NCBI RefSeq assembly: GCF_009795885.1
Contig: NZ_WTEV01000009.1
Location: 46,883 to 110,882, forward strand
Length of the DNA: 64,000 bases
Direction of reading: 5' to 3'
DNA from: Gilliamella sp. Pas-s25
GTDB lineage: Bacteria; Pseudomonadota; Gammaproteobacteria; Enterobacterales; Orbaceae
Positions 10,763 to 20,981 of the stretch are shown in pieces. The translations under genes and the position numbers were made by a program. Under the pieces are notes generated by a model. It was not told where the DNA came from and ran no database searches. It worked only from the letters and a program-made list of their open reading frames with translations. Positions within the stretch are counted from its first letter, which is position 1. Every line of letters begins with the position of its first letter.

Positions 10763-11926
10763 TTAGCTGCGCATTTTGAAATATCGCAACGTTTTCATTT
10801 TTCTAAATACTCTTCTAACTTTTCCTTCACGTAATGCTGATACAAATATACCAAGTGTACTATATATTACGCCAAGTAAAAGTATCATCAATATGTTCAG
10901 CCAGTTATCCGATAAGCTTAGCCCCATTTGATTCACACCTGCAATCATATTGGTTGCCCAAGTTGAAGGTAGAGAATAAGAAACACATCGCACCCATACA
11001 GGCATGGCACTAAGTGGCCAAATAGTTCCTGAAAGGTAGAAAACCGGCGTGGTTAAAAATGCCAATGTAAGGTATATCATCTCTGTACGGCGTAAACATT
11101 CAGTGAGTAATTTACTCAAGCCCAGCGCACCAAGCAATAGTGGAAATGTCATGATAAGTATTTCTGGAATACTGGCCAATTGCCGATAGCCTAGTACCCA
11201 AGGCCATAACCCAAATAGCACAATAGATAAAAATAACCAAATAGGTAATAACCCACATAAGCTGCCAAACATGACAATTTTAGGTGGTTTGCCTTGGGGT
11301 AGCGAATTGAGGGTGATATTAGTACGCGTTGAAGCAATTAAAAAAGAGTGCTGCAACAACATCACTAATAACCCAGGAAAGGTAATTGCAGCAAAACTGA
11401 TACCTGCATTATAAAGGGGTTCGGTTTGACTTTTGATAGGCGATAAAATGATATTGATCTGTTCTTCTGAAAATCCATTATTACGCATTATTTTGGTATT
11501 ATATTCAGTTAATATCTGCTGATAAATCCCTTTTATATCAACTTGTATTAGACCATTAGCTAGGCGACTTGAAGCATCACCATATGCAGGAATGGTAACT
11601 TCCTGACCGCTTATTAAACGTTTTTCAAAATCTCTAGGAATAGTTATCACAGCAAAAATTTTGCGATGATTGATATCATCATAAGCTTGTAGTGAGCTTT
11701 CGTAGATAATTGTATCAATTTTTGAGCTGGTTTCTAAAGAGCGGATTAAACCGCGGCTAGTTGGGGTATGATCTTGATCCACAATAGCTACCGGTAAATT
11801 GGTGATGGTGCCATTGATATAAACAAGACTCATTAATGACACAGACAATAGCAACAATAACCACATTGGTCGCCCTAACAAAAGGAAAAATATTCTTATA
11901 AATGAAGACCAAAAAATCTTAATCAT
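10763..11926 (-). CDS. ABC-2 type permease (YhhJ-like), second of pair
   Basis: The 387-residue inner-membrane permease belongs to the ABC-2 family: one N-terminal membrane segment, a large periplasmic loop (LPVAIVDQDHTPTSRGLIRS), and a cluster of about five membrane segments in the C-terminal half. The phrase LSGTIWPLSAMPVWVRCVSYSLPSTW is typical of this family near the last segments. It starts 14 bases after the preceding permease gene ends. No ATP-binding subunit is encoded in this locus. The substrate is unknown. Confidence 0.8.
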   Translation of the reverse strand: MIKIFWSSFIRIFFLLLGRPMWLLLLLSVSLMSLVYINGTITNLPVAIVDQDHTPTSRGLIRSLETSSKIDTIIYESSLQAYDDINHRKIFAVITIPRDFEKRLISGQEVTIPAYGDASSRLANGLIQVDIKGIYQQILTEYNTKIMRNNGFSEEQINIILSPIKSQTEPLYNAGISFAAITFPGLLVMLLQHSFLIASTRTNITLNSLPQGKPPKIVMFGSLCGLLPIWLFLSIVLFGLWPWVLGYRQLASIPEILIMTFPLLLGALGLSKLLTECLRRTEMIYLTLAFLTTPVFYLSGTIWPLSAMPVWVRCVSYSLPSTWATNMIAGVNQMGLSLSDNWLNILMILLLGVIYSTLGIFVSALREGKVRRVFRKMKTLRYFKMRS

Positions 11927-11940
11927 CTAAATCTACCCTC

Positions 11941-13062
11941 TCACTGTGAATGCAAACGCCTTACTAAGCGCTTTCTGACTAGCAAGGTAATAATTATTGG
12001 ATAGATCATTAAAATACCACAAGTTTTTAACACCGAAAAATAGCTAGAATGACGTAAAAACAGATCGAACAGTTTATTTAGTGCATAAGTTAATGGCTCA
12101 AGAGAAGAAATAAACCTAGCAATCCATGGCATAGATAGTTCAGGCACAACAACACCAGAATAAGTTAATGCAAGCCCAACTAAAAGACCTATATAGGTAT
12201 AAGCATTAATGGGGGTTTTAGTAAATGTGTATAGCAAAATACCAATGCTTTGTGCAGCAATAACATAGAAAAATACCACCGTCATCATGGCAAAAGGGGA
12301 CCCTGATACACGCGCATTAGAAAACAAAACGAGCATGGCAATTTCAAAAATAAGCAGCATGGTAAACCAAATTGTATAAGGTGCTAATTTTCCTAAAACA
12401 AAAGGGTAATTAGCACGCGTTCGCTTTGGTAATTGCGCTAAAATATGAATTGTTGTAGTTACAACAAATAACTGCAATAAATGTACTACCGCTGAAAATT
12501 GTTGGAAGTACATAGAGTTACCACTGGCATTAAATAAACCATCATAATTAAAATTCACTTTAGCCAATGGTGGAACCGGCATGCCAATGCTTGTCGCCAT
12601 GGTGGTGCGATATTGCGTATTGAGTGTTGCTATCAACCCTGAATAATCCATGATCGAATATAAACCAGCACTATAATATAAAGCATTATAGTAAAGCATT
12701 GGCGTTGGTTGGCGACCTGATAATACATCCGCTTCAAAATTAGGTGGAATATAAAGCAACGCATAAATTTTCGCTTTTTGTACATCACGCTGAGCATCTA
12801 AAAGTTGGTCGTTATAATTGATAAGATCCGCATGCGCTGCAGCATTGAGATTACGAACAATTTCACGCGACAACGTACTCTTATCGTGGTCAATATAGCC
12901 TACTGGCAAATCTAACAATACACCTCGATAGAAGATGCTACTAATTAGAAAAAAAATAATTAGTGGCATAATCCACATTAACCAATGAAATGTAAATCGC
13001 CTAAAAATTTGCGGTATTTCATCATTAAATGCACCTTTAAAACGGTGCCAGAAATCTAACAT
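11941..13062 (-). CDS. ABC-2 type permease (YhhJ-like), first of pair
   Basis: This is a paralogue of the next gene: N-terminal membrane anchor, periplasmic loop (LLDLPVGYIDHDKSTLSREI, then AKIYALLYIPPNFEADVLSG), and a C-terminal membrane bundle. The start chosen, ATG at 13062, overlaps the upstream HlyD stop codon by one base (TAATG), a common coupling arrangement. An ATG six codons earlier (13080) is possible. The resulting protein is 373 residues. Together with the HlyD protein it should form an export channel, but the energy source is not encoded nearby. Confidence 0.8.
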   Translation of the reverse strand: MLDFWHRFKGAFNDEIPQIFRRFTFHWLMWIMPLIIFFLISSIFYRGVLLDLPVGYIDHDKSTLSREIVRNLNAAAHADLINYNDQLLDAQRDVQKAKIYALLYIPPNFEADVLSGRQPTPMLYYNALYYSAGLYSIMDYSGLIATLNTQYRTTMATSIGMPVPPLAKVNFNYDGLFNASGNSMYFQQFSAVVHLLQLFVVTTTIHILAQLPKRTRANYPFVLGKLAPYTIWFTMLLIFEIAMLVLFSNARVSGSPFAMMTVVFFYVIAAQSIGILLYTFTKTPINAYTYIGLLVGLALTYSGVVVPELSMPWIARFISSLEPLTYALNKLFDLFLRHSSYFSVLKTCGILMIYPIIITLLVRKRLVRRLHSQ

Positions 13063-14033
13063 TATTGGTCCAACTTCCATAATGTGCTCATACCAGCACG
13101 TAAACCTTTAACTGGTGCAACAGGATAAAGCCTTACTTCAAAAGTTTTCAAATCAAAATCTCCTGTAGCCCTTGTTGCGCGTTTCGTTGCATAATCGCCC
13201 ATTGGGGCTATATAACGAATTTCAGCTTCAACCTCTTTTTGATTAAGCGCGGGCACTTCAAGCGTAATGTGATCGCCTTTACGAATATTAGACATAATAT
13301 CTTCACGTAGGTTAAACACAAAGTAAGCTTGAGGGAGTTGAATCACAGTTAATAATGGGCTATTAGCATTAAATAATTCACCTACTTCAGCAGGAATAGA
13401 TCCTATTTCACCAGCGACTTGCGCTTTAACTTGTAAATCATCATATTGTATTTGTAGCTGTTTAAGTTGTTCCTCAACTTCTTCTAATTTGGCTGCATAA
13501 ATTGCACGTTGTTCAACTCGATCACCATTTTTAGCTTGGTCTAAATTAGCTTGTGCTGATTGAACCTGTTGAAAGGCTGAATCTCGTGTTTTTAAAGCAT
13601 TATCTAAAATTGATTGAGAAACATAACCTTTGGCCGAAATAGTTTTGTTACGATCATATTCTTTGGAAGCATTATCATACGTTACTTTTGCTTGCTCTAA
13701 AATGGCTTCGTAATAACGAATGCTTTCTTCACGTGTTCCATGATCTGAAAGAGCTAATTGTGCTTTTGCTTGGTCTCGCGCAGCTTCAGCAGCTTTAACC
13801 TGAGCTAAAAGTTCTGGGCTATCGAGTGTAATAAGGACATCATTAGGTTTAACATCATCTCCACGACGGACATGGATGACTTGTACTCGACCTTTGGCTT
13901 TAGAGGCAACACTAACATTTGGTGCATCGACTTCACCTTGTAGAATAAGTTGACTGTTATGTGAGCGAATTAAGATCGTCATTGATATTAAAATAACGAT
14001 TAACGCAATACTAGTAAAAATTTTTTTGTTCAT
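13062..14033 (-). CDS. HlyD-family membrane fusion protein (YhiI-like)
   Basis: This is the periplasmic adaptor of an export system. After a single N-terminal membrane segment (FTSIALIVILISMTILI) come the first biotinyl-lipoyl half (GRVQVIHVRRGDDVKPNDVL), a long alpha-helical hairpin rich in Ala, Gln and Lys (AKAQLALS, QVQSAQANLDQAKN), the second lipoyl half and a beta-barrel domain ending LRAGMSTLWKLDQ. ATG 14033 is chosen by likeness to other family N termini; an in-frame ATG at 14132 would add 33 residues with a second hydrophobic stretch. Neither start has a clear ribosome site. Confidence 0.85.
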   Translation of the reverse strand: MNKKIFTSIALIVILISMTILIRSHNSQLILQGEVDAPNVSVASKAKGRVQVIHVRRGDDVKPNDVLITLDSPELLAQVKAAEAARDQAKAQLALSDHGTREESIRYYEAILEQAKVTYDNASKEYDRNKTISAKGYVSQSILDNALKTRDSAFQQVQSAQANLDQAKNGDRVEQRAIYAAKLEEVEEQLKQLQIQYDDLQVKAQVAGEIGSIPAEVGELFNANSPLLTVIQLPQAYFVFNLREDIMSNIRKGDHITLEVPALNQKEVEAEIRYIAPMGDYATKRATRATGDFDLKTFEVRLYPVAPVKGLRAGMSTLWKLDQ

Positions 14034-14384
14034 AAAATTTTGTATAGAGTGGTAGTAAAGAGATAAGACATAGAGAATTAAATTTATTATATGCTTGGTC
14101 AAATAAACATACGTAAATTTTCGTCTCCGCATTGCACGAAAAGTGCTTTATTTTTACTGCTAATGCCAATTTAATTTAAAAATCATACAATATCAATACT
14201 AATTTACTATTACAGCAAGTAATCGCTGTAAGTCAGCTTTCTATACTTGATTAAGATAATTTTTAATGATTACAAACCACCACTTTAATAGATTTTATAT
14301 ATAAATGATATCAGTCAAAAGAAATAGATAAAAACCTAGTTATTTAGTATGATATTTTTAAAGAAAATGATAAGGCATTAAAAT

Positions 14385-15674
14385 ATGAAAAAAATAGTTA
14401 TTATTGGTGGTGGTGCTGGGGGATTAGAACTAGCAACAGACCTTGGTGATAAACTAGGCAAAGGTGACCAAGCCGAAATTACGCTGATTGATAAAAACAG
14501 TTATCACTTATGGAAACCACTATTACACGAAGTTGCCACAGGCGTTTTAAACGAACAAGCGGATAAAATCGATTATGCTGCACAAGGGCAACAACACAAT
14601 TTCCAATTTAATCAAGGTACTTTTACTAATCTTAATCGTGAAGAAAAACAAGTTATTATTGAAAACTTAAATCACGAGTCTGTTTCTATTCCGTATGATA
14701 TTTTAGTTATGGCAATAGGCAGTACTTCAAACGATTTTGGTACACCTGGTGTTAAAGAACATTGTATCTTTTTAGATGACCAAAATGCTGCAATTCGTTT
14801 ACGTGAAACTCTTATTGCAAAATTTGCTAGTTTTTGTTCAATTATTGATAAACATGAAGCAACTAATGAAGATAAGATTCGTATTGCTATTGTTGGTGGT
14901 GGCGCAACTGGAGTTGAATTAGCTTCCGAATTACCTCATATGGTTGAAACATTTGGTGCTTGTGGCCAAAATAAAATGTGTTCAGATGTGTTGGATATAT
15001 CGGTTATTGAAGCAACTGATCGTATTTTACCAGCATTACCTGAAAAAACAGCATTAGGTATTACCGAAACATTACAAAAACGTGGTATTCATGTGTTAAC
15101 CAAAACCATGATAACTAAAGCGGAAAGTGATGGCTTTTATCCAAAAGAAGGCGATACTATTAACGCTGATATTATGATCTGGACTGCGGGTGTAAAAGCA
15201 CCTGACTATCTAAAAGATATTGCTGGTTTAGAATCAAGTCGTTCTAATCAACTTGTAGTTAAACCGACGCTACAAACAACACGCGATGATAATATTTTTG
15301 TTATTGGTGATTGTGCTTACGCGATGCAAGACAGCGGACGAGCCGCTCCCGCTACAGCACAAGCTGCACATCAGATGGCAAAAATCTGTTTTGAAAATAT
15401 TGTTAACATGTTAAATAATAAGTCAATGAAATCGTTTAATTATACCGATAATGGAACGATTATTTCCCTGCATGATACAGCACAAGGTGTGGTTAAAATT
15501 GCAGGAAAACGAGAAATGAATGTTAAAGGATTTTTTGCTTTAACTATTCATCGCCTATTGTATCGTATGCATCAAGCAAGCTTATTGGGTATTTTCAAAA
15601 CAATCCGATTTGCTAAAGCTAGCAAAGAAATGTACAAAAGTAAATTTGCATCTATCTTTACTCATCAAGATTAG
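14385..15674 (+). CDS. ndh: Type II NADH:quinone dehydrogenase
   Basis: This is the peripheral membrane flavoenzyme that oxidises NADH without pumping protons. The N-terminal FAD-binding motif is IIGGGAGGLELA, the second nucleotide-binding motif is IAIVGGGATGVELASEL, and the FAD-contacting NIFVIGDCAY lies near residue 310. The region HRLLYRMHQASLLGIFK near the C terminus fits the membrane-contact segment of Ndh. The 429 residues compare with 434 in E. coli. It stands alone between divergent and convergent neighbours. Confidence 0.95.
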   Translation: MKKIVIIGGGAGGLELATDLGDKLGKGDQAEITLIDKNSYHLWKPLLHEVATGVLNEQADKIDYAAQGQQHNFQFNQGTFTNLNREEKQVIIENLNHESVSIPYDILVMAIGSTSNDFGTPGVKEHCIFLDDQNAAIRLRETLIAKFASFCSIIDKHEATNEDKIRIAIVGGGATGVELASELPHMVETFGACGQNKMCSDVLDISVIEATDRILPALPEKTALGITETLQKRGIHVLTKTMITKAESDGFYPKEGDTINADIMIWTAGVKAPDYLKDIAGLESSRSNQLVVKPTLQTTRDDNIFVIGDCAYAMQDSGRAAPATAQAAHQMAKICFENIVNMLNNKSMKSFNYTDNGTIISLHDTAQGVVKIAGKREMNVKGFFALTIHRLLYRMHQASLLGIFKTIRFAKASKEMYKSKFASIFTHQD

Positions 15675-15690
15675 GTTCTTCTCCTTTTGA

Positions 15691-15724
15691 TAGCTACTTA
15701 CAAAATACCTTTGATAAGTAGCTA
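15691..15724 (+). terminator. Terminator-like hairpin after ndh
   Basis: TAGCTACTTA (15691-15700) pairs perfectly with TAAGTAGCTA (15715-15724), followed by TTTATTC. It is 17 bases after the ndh stop codon. Confidence 0.65.
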
Positions 15725-16034
15725 TTTATTCAAAATAGGTATAGCATTATTGATGTATATACGTTTTGTTTTAGTGTCTATGCTGTTTTTAATTCACTTT
15801 AATTAGTATTGCTAGCTATAAACATTTTTCCATCTTCACAATCAGAATAAAACCTCGCTACTAAGCAAACAATAAACTCGCCATGCAGCCATATGGGTAT
15901 TATTTTTATTAAAAAATAGAAAACGTTACGATAATAAGATGCCTTTATTAAGAAATAGTTGTTTTATCACTTTCTATGTATCATTCACCATAGCTGATAA
16001 CGGTTGATAAGCAATGGTAGGATTAAAGCTAGTT
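15725..16034. other. Intergenic stretch with no recognised feature
   Basis: About 310 AT-rich bases lie between the ndh terminator and the rnhB stop codon. I see no open frame of useful length, no RNA gene and no clear repeat here. Confidence 0.5.
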
Positions 16035-16628
16035 TTAAAATAACGCTAAATTCTTAACTGGTGCAAAGCTTTTACGATATAGATGATTAATACCGTGTTG
16101 TTCGATTGCCGCTAAATGCGCTTTAGTCGGATAACCTTTATGCTTAGCAAGACCATATTGTGGATACAACTTATCCAGCTCAACCATTTCACGATCACGT
16201 GTAACTTTAGCCAAAATTGAAGCAGCGCTAATCTCTGCTACCAATAAATCGCCTTTAATGACCGCTTGAGTTTGAATACCAAAATCAGGGCAACGATTAC
16301 CATCGACTAATACAAAATTGGGTTTAATAGATAAACCTGATACAGCACGCTGCATTGCTAGCATAGTGGCATGTAATATGTTTAATTTATCTATTTCATC
16401 CACTGAAGCGCGGGCAATATTCCACGCTAAAGCATCCTGTTTGATTATATCAAATAGCTGTTCTCGCTTTTTTTCGGTCAGTTTTTTAGAGTCAGTTAAG
16501 CCTTTAATTGGCTTGTTAGGATCTAAAATAACCGCAGCAGTGACCACATCACCACACAGTGGGCCACGTCCTACTTCATCGACGCCTGCAATAAGTGTTA
16601 TATCTGGATAAGTAAAGTCTAACAACAA
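16035..16628 (-). CDS. rnhB: Ribonuclease HII
   Basis: The enzyme removes ribonucleotides and RNA:DNA hybrids from DNA. The signature [15 protein letters not shown] provides the first two acidic residues of the active site; further conserved parts are [20 protein letters not shown], and [13 protein letters not shown] with the downstream aspartate. The 197 residues match E. coli (198). It overlaps the end of lpxB by ten bases, the same order as in E. coli. The dnaE gene that follows there is absent here. Confidence 0.97.
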   Translation of the reverse strand: MLLDFTYPDITLIAGVDEVGRGPLCGDVVTAAVILDPNKPIKGLTDSKKLTEKKREQLFDIIKQDALAWNIARASVDEIDKLNILHATMLAMQRAVSGLSIKPNFVLVDGNRCPDFGIQTQAVIKGDLLVAEISAASILAKVTRDREMVELDKLYPQYGLAKHKGYPTKAHLAAIEQHGINHLYRKSFAPVKNLALF

Positions 16629-17773
16629 TGTACATCCTCTAATACATCAAGTACTGCTTTAGCCGCTTGTTCATCGGCATTACAACGGATTTGTTTATGC
16701 AAAGATAAAAATGTCTGTTTTAGCTCAGAATTATCACCTTCTAATAAGGGAATAATGTGATTGGCGATATTTTCAGGTGTGCAATCTTGCTGTAATAACT
16801 CTGGAACCAGAGCTTTACCAGTTAAAATGTTAGGTAAAGAGACATAAGGTGTTTTAATTAATTTTTTAGCAAGCCAAAAAGTCAAAGGTTTCATCTTATA
16901 ACCTACAACCATAGGACATTTGGCTAACATACATTCTAGTGCCACAGTACCGGAGGCTAAAATAGCAGCATCACTGGCAATCATTGCTTCACGGGCATGA
17001 CCATCTAATAATTGTATGTCAAGTTGTGGGGCAACTTCTGCTTTAATCTGTTCAAACTCTTTTCGTCTTTTTTCATTCACTAATGGCACAACAATATGTA
17101 AATTAGGATAACGTTGACGTAATAGTTGCGCAGCCGCTAAAAAAGGAGCAGATAGTAATGTCACTTCAGCATGACGACTACCCGGTAATAATGCTAAACA
17201 GGGGCAATCAGTCGGAACACCTAATAGCTGACGCATGGCTATTTGATCGGGAATAAGGGGAATGTCATCCGCCATTTTATGACCAATAAAGCGGCAAGGC
17301 ACATCAAATTTATCATAAAATGTTTTTTCAAACGGTAAAAAAGCTAAAATAAGATTGGTATTACGTTTAATTTTGAAAACCCGTTTTTGCTTCCAAGCCC
17401 AAACAGAGGGGCTAACATAATGAATGGTTTTAATTCCCGCTTGCTTTAGCTTACCCTCTAGGGAAAGATTAAAATCAGGTGCATCAATACCAATAAATAT
17501 ATCGGGTTTAAGTTCAATTAAACGTTTAGTGATATCTCGGCGAATAGATAAAATACGGCGTAATCGTCCCAATACTTCAACAATGCCCATAACCGATAAT
17601 TCATCCATTTCATACCAAGCCCTACAACCTTCGGCTTGCATTTTTGGACCAGCTATACCAACAAATTTAATATTGGGATGATAATTTTTTAGCGCACAAA
17701 TTAATCCTGCGCCAAGAATGTCACCAGAGGTTTCTCCAGCGACTAAGGCAATGGTTAATGGTTTATTGGTCAT
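16619..17773 (-). CDS. lpxB: Lipid-A-disaccharide synthase
   Basis: The glycosyltransferase joins UDP-2,3-diacylglucosamine and lipid X to form the lipid A disaccharide core. Conserved stretches include the N-terminal [56 protein letters not shown] and [11 protein letters not shown]. The 384 residues agree with E. coli (382). Its ATG overlaps the lpxA stop by one base (TAATG), so translation is probably coupled. Confidence 0.97.
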   Translation of the reverse strand: MTNKPLTIALVAGETSGDILGAGLICALKNYHPNIKFVGIAGPKMQAEGCRAWYEMDELSVMGIVEVLGRLRRILSIRRDITKRLIELKPDIFIGIDAPDFNLSLEGKLKQAGIKTIHYVSPSVWAWKQKRVFKIKRNTNLILAFLPFEKTFYDKFDVPCRFIGHKMADDIPLIPDQIAMRQLLGVPTDCPCLALLPGSRHAEVTLLSAPFLAAAQLLRQRYPNLHIVVPLVNEKRRKEFEQIKAEVAPQLDIQLLDGHAREAMIASDAAILASGTVALECMLAKCPMVVGYKMKPLTFWLAKKLIKTPYVSLPNILTGKALVPELLQQDCTPENIANHIIPLLEGDNSELKQTFLSLHKQIRCNADEQAAKAVLDVLEDVHCC

Positions 17774-18552
17774 TAACGGATAATGCCACGCGTTGAGCGT
17801 GCAAAAAAGTCAACAAAGAGTTGGGCTTCAGGATATTGTTTGGCAAGGGTTGCAATTTCAACTTTGGCTTCGTCTAACATTAAGCCATTTCGATAAAGGA
17901 TTTTATAGCTATTACGAATTGCCTGTAAGGCATCTTTACTAAACCCTCTGCGTTTTAAGCCTTCGTAATTCACGCCATGCGGTGTTGCGTGATTACCTTG
18001 AGCAATAACATAAGGAGGAACGTCTTGCGCAACGCCAGAACAACCACCGACCATTACATGTGATCCAACCACACAAAATTGATGAACAGCAGTCATACCA
18101 CCTATAATGACATAATCGTCTAATTGAACATGCCCACCTAAAGTAGCATTATTTGCTAAAATACAGTGATTACCAATATGACAATCGTGAGCAACGTGCG
18201 CATTGATCATCAATAAATTATCACTACCAATACGAGTTAACTCACCACCTTGAACCGTACCACGGTGAATAGTTACGCTTTCGCGAATCATATTACGATC
18301 ACCGATTTCAGTGCGCGTTGGCTCTCCACGATATTTTAAATCTTGGTTTACTTCACCAATTGAGACAAATTGATAAATTTGGTTATCTTTACCAATTTTG
18401 GTGTGACCATTGATGACAACGTGTGATTTTAAAAATGTGCCGTCACCAATTTCAACATTTTCACCAATAAAACAAAAAGGACCAATTTTGACGTTATCGC
18501 CGATTTTAGCACCTTTTTCAATGACTGAACTTGGGTGTATTTCTGTTGCCAT
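17773..18552 (-). CDS. lpxA: UDP-N-acetylglucosamine acyltransferase
   Basis: This enzyme carries out the first step of lipid A synthesis, adding an acyl chain from ACP. The left-handed parallel beta-helix is visible as hexapeptide repeats from residue 6 ([20 protein letters not shown]) to about 190. The catalytic histidine region is [16 protein letters not shown]. The C-terminal helical part contains [20 protein letters not shown]. The 259 residues compare with 262 in E. coli. It lies 43 bases after fabZ and is coupled to lpxB. Confidence 0.97.
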   Translation of the reverse strand: MATEIHPSSVIEKGAKIGDNVKIGPFCFIGENVEIGDGTFLKSHVVINGHTKIGKDNQIYQFVSIGEVNQDLKYRGEPTRTEIGDRNMIRESVTIHRGTVQGGELTRIGSDNLLMINAHVAHDCHIGNHCILANNATLGGHVQLDDYVIIGGMTAVHQFCVVGSHVMVGGCSGVAQDVPPYVIAQGNHATPHGVNYEGLKRRGFSKDALQAIRNSYKILYRNGLMLDEAKVEIATLAKQYPEAQLFVDFFARSTRGIIR

Positions 18553-18595
18553 AGTATTTCCTTAAAACAATTTGGAATATGTAAAATACCAAATG

Positions 18596-19042
18596 TTATT
18601 TACGAGCACACATCATTTCAGCTTCGCAAACTAACTTGCCATCAACGGTTGCAATACCATGGAATAGCGCAATGCCACGACGCTCTTTAATATATTCAAC
18701 ATCCAACACAAGTTGATCACCAGGTACAACAGGACGTTTAAAACGTGCTTTGTCAATTGAAGCGAAGTAATAAAGTTGCCCAGGAGATAACTCTTCAATG
18801 CTTTTAAATGCTAAAATTCCTGTAGCTTGTGCCATTGCTTCTAAAATTAATACACCTGGGAAAATCGGTTTATTAGGGAAGTGCCCCTGAAAGAATGGTT
18901 CATTTACAGTAACATTTTTTATCGCTTTTAATGTTTTACCTTTTTCATAACTAAGTACACGATCAACCATTAAAAATGGATAACGATGGGGTAATAAACT
19001 GATAATTTCTTCAATATCAAGGGCATTAAGTTCGGTAGTCAA
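18596..19042 (-). CDS. fabZ: 3-hydroxyacyl-ACP dehydratase FabZ
   Basis: The hot-dog-fold dehydratase acts in fatty acid elongation. The 148 residues include [14 protein letters not shown] and the active-site region [20 protein letters not shown] carrying the catalytic histidine and glutamate. It is the first gene of the fabZ-lpxA-lpxB-rnhB run. In E. coli bamA, skp and lpxD precede fabZ; here an intergenic region and the divergent fkpA gene stand in that place. Confidence 0.96.
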   Translation of the reverse strand: MTTELNALDIEEIISLLPHRYPFLMVDRVLSYEKGKTLKAIKNVTVNEPFFQGHFPNKPIFPGVLILEAMAQATGILAFKSIEELSPGQLYYFASIDKARFKRPVVPGDQLVLDVEYIKERRGIALFHGIATVDGKLVCEAEMMCARK

Positions 19043-19273
19043 AATAGCTATCCTTATACATTATTTGCTATAAATTTTATACATTATAACTGAGGAAGCC
19101 TCTTTCACTCAAGGATGATTTAAATAGCGGGTTTTATTTATTCCATTATATTGATCCTATGTTAATATAACTTAATTAAATAAATGATTTGTAAATACTA
19201 TATTATCCCATACAAAATCATATATAATAATGTAAATAATTAGTTAAAAAAGTTTATAACTTGGAGAAGTAGA

Positions 19274-20089
19274 ATGAAATCATTGATTAAAATGACATTA
19301 GTAAGCAGTGCGATTGTATTAGCATTAACTGGGTGTGATGATAAAAAATCAGCTGACACTAATAGTTCCACAACTAATCAAATCACAATTTCAACTGATG
19401 CACAGAAAGAAGCATACGCGTTAGGTTCATCATTTGCAACATACATGAAGTCAAACTTAGAACAAAATGAAATCAAACCAGACCAAGAATATTTGATTAG
19501 CGGTTTTAATGAAACCTTCCGTGATGCATCACAACTTTCAAAAGATGATGTTAAAGATATCTTAGATGCGTTTGGAAAACGAATTCAAGAAGAAAGCAAA
19601 GCGCGTTTTGAAAAGGAAAAAACTGAAAATACAGCAGCAGGTGATAAATTCCGCACAGAATTTGCTAAACAAGATGGCGTACAACAAACCAAGTCAGGAT
19701 TACTTTATCAAGTCATTAAAGAAGGTTCTGACCGTCATCCAACTGAGCAAGACACTGTTATTGTTCATTATTCAGGCACATTAACGGATGGACGTAAATT
19801 TGATAGTTCCTATGACCGTGGTGAGCCGGCAACTTTTCCACTTAATGCTGTTATCAAAGGTTGGACTGAAGGAATTCAATTGATCGGCGTTGGCGGCAAG
19901 ATTAAACTGGTTGTGCCACCAGAGTTAGCTTATGGTGATCAAAGTCTTCCTGGGCAACAAGATAAAGCCGGCATTCAACCAGCATCAACGTTAGTGTTTG
20001 AAGTTGAATTGCTTGGTATTGATGGTGATAAAGCTGAAGAATCAACACCAGTTCAAAATCAAGAGCAATCTGAACAATCAGCTAAATAA
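19274..20089 (+). CDS. fkpA: FKBP-type peptidyl-prolyl isomerase, predicted lipoprotein (FkpA/Mip-like)
   Basis: The exported prolyl isomerase/chaperone has 271 residues. An N-terminal signal ends in a lipobox (LALTGC, Cys at residue 21), so the protein is predicted to be lipid-anchored, unlike soluble E. coli FkpA. A helical dimerisation part (ALGSSFATYMKSNLEQ) precedes the FKBP domain (VIVHYSGTLTDGRKFDSSYD, then VPPELAYGDQ). The tail is rich in Gln and Glu. GGAGAAG stands before the ATG. tusD begins one base after its stop, so the genes are probably cotranscribed. Confidence 0.9.
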   Translation: MKSLIKMTLVSSAIVLALTGCDDKKSADTNSSTTNQITISTDAQKEAYALGSSFATYMKSNLEQNEIKPDQEYLISGFNETFRDASQLSKDDVKDILDAFGKRIQEESKARFEKEKTENTAAGDKFRTEFAKQDGVQQTKSGLLYQVIKEGSDRHPTEQDTVIVHYSGTLTDGRKFDSSYDRGEPATFPLNAVIKGWTEGIQLIGVGGKIKLVVPPELAYGDQSLPGQQDKAGIQPASTLVFEVELLGIDGDKAEESTPVQNQEQSEQSAK

Positions 20090-20090
20090 T

Positions 20091-20459
20091 TTGATTAGTT
20101 CACTAAGCTATACACTTGTTGTTATGGGTCCTGCTTATGGGACCCAATCTGCTTATTGTGCGTATCAATTTGCACAAGCCTTACTATCGAATACTCCTCA
20201 TACTATTAAGAATATCTTTTTTTATGCCGATGGTGTTTATAATGGCAACCGCTATACCGATCCCGCTAATGATGAATTTAACTTAGTTTCGGCATGGCAA
20301 GAATTATCTCAAAAACACGCTTTTGCGTTAACGGTTTGTGTAGCAGCAGCACAGCGTCGTGGCATTATCGAAAATAACCTAGCTGATCATTTTCAATTAA
20401 CTGGTCTTGGTGAATTGAGTGAATCAATTGCAACAACAGATCGCACTATTCAGTTTTAA
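20091..20459 (+). CDS. tusD: Sulfurtransferase subunit TusD (TTG start)
   Basis: TusD is the subunit of the TusBCD relay that carries sulfur for the 2-thiouridine of tRNA wobble bases. Conserved MGPAYGTQSAYCAYQFAQAL, FFYADGVYNGN and LTVCVAAAQRRG (with the sulfur-accepting cysteine) are present, ending TTDRTIQF. The only ATG nearby (20124) would cut the first beta strand. A TTG at 20091, one base after the fkpA stop, restores a full N terminus (ISSLSYTLVVMGPAYG) and gives 122 residues. Coupling with fkpA translation is likely. Confidence 0.85.
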   Translation: MISSLSYTLVVMGPAYGTQSAYCAYQFAQALLSNTPHTIKNIFFYADGVYNGNRYTDPANDEFNLVSAWQELSQKHAFALTVCVAAAQRRGIIENNLADHFQLTGLGELSESIATTDRTIQF

Positions 20460-20473
20460 AGTTAGGGGGGAAA

Positions 20474-20827
20474 ATGAAAAAAGTAGCAATAATTATTAGC
20501 TCGCCACCTCATGGAAATGCCAAAGGTCGAGAAGCACTAGATATCGCATTGGCGACCTCAGCTTTTAACCAAATTTCTGTTTTTTTTGTCGATGATGGTG
20601 TATTTCATTTGTTACCTAATCAGCAACCAGATCAAATTTTAATGCGCGATTATATTGCAACTTTTAATATGCTTGAACTTTATGACGTTGATGATGTATA
20701 TGTATGTAAATCATCCCTTAAATCAAGAAAGCTAACCCTGATACCTCGTAATATCCCGAGTAAAGAGATTGATACGCTGTCGATAGCTCAATTATTAACC
20801 GCTCAAGATGTAATATTGCGATTCTAA
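20474..20827 (+). CDS. tusC: Sulfurtransferase subunit TusC
   Basis: This is the second subunit of the TusBCD complex. The 117 residues start MKKVAIIISSPPHGNAKGRE, continue with FFVDDGVFHLL, and end SIAQLLTAQDVILRF, matching the DsrF/TusC family. A strong purine run (AGGGGGG, 20464-20470) precedes the ATG. In E. coli tusB follows; here the next 180 bases contain no suitable frame and nagE follows on the other strand. Confidence 0.9.
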   Translation: MKKVAIIISSPPHGNAKGREALDIALATSAFNQISVFFVDDGVFHLLPNQQPDQILMRDYIATFNMLELYDVDDVYVCKSSLKSRKLTLIPRNIPSKEIDTLSIAQLLTAQDVILRF

Positions 20828-20937
20828 TTTTATACTGAAATATAAAATATCACGCCACAACAAGATTTATATCCAAACAAAATCACTCAGAAAGATAATT
20901 GATTTTATTTAATTTTTTATTTTTTTAAATCAAATAA

Positions 20938-20981
20938 ATAACCCACGCCATTTTTTTCGATGCTTAAATAGAGTGGGCTAT
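20938..20981 (-). terminator. Possible terminator downstream of nagE
   Basis: ATAACCCAC (20938-20946) pairs imperfectly with GTGGGCTAT (20973-20981), about 25 bases past the nagE stop. In the leftward direction the hairpin is followed by an AT-rich stretch. The evidence is weak. Confidence 0.35.
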
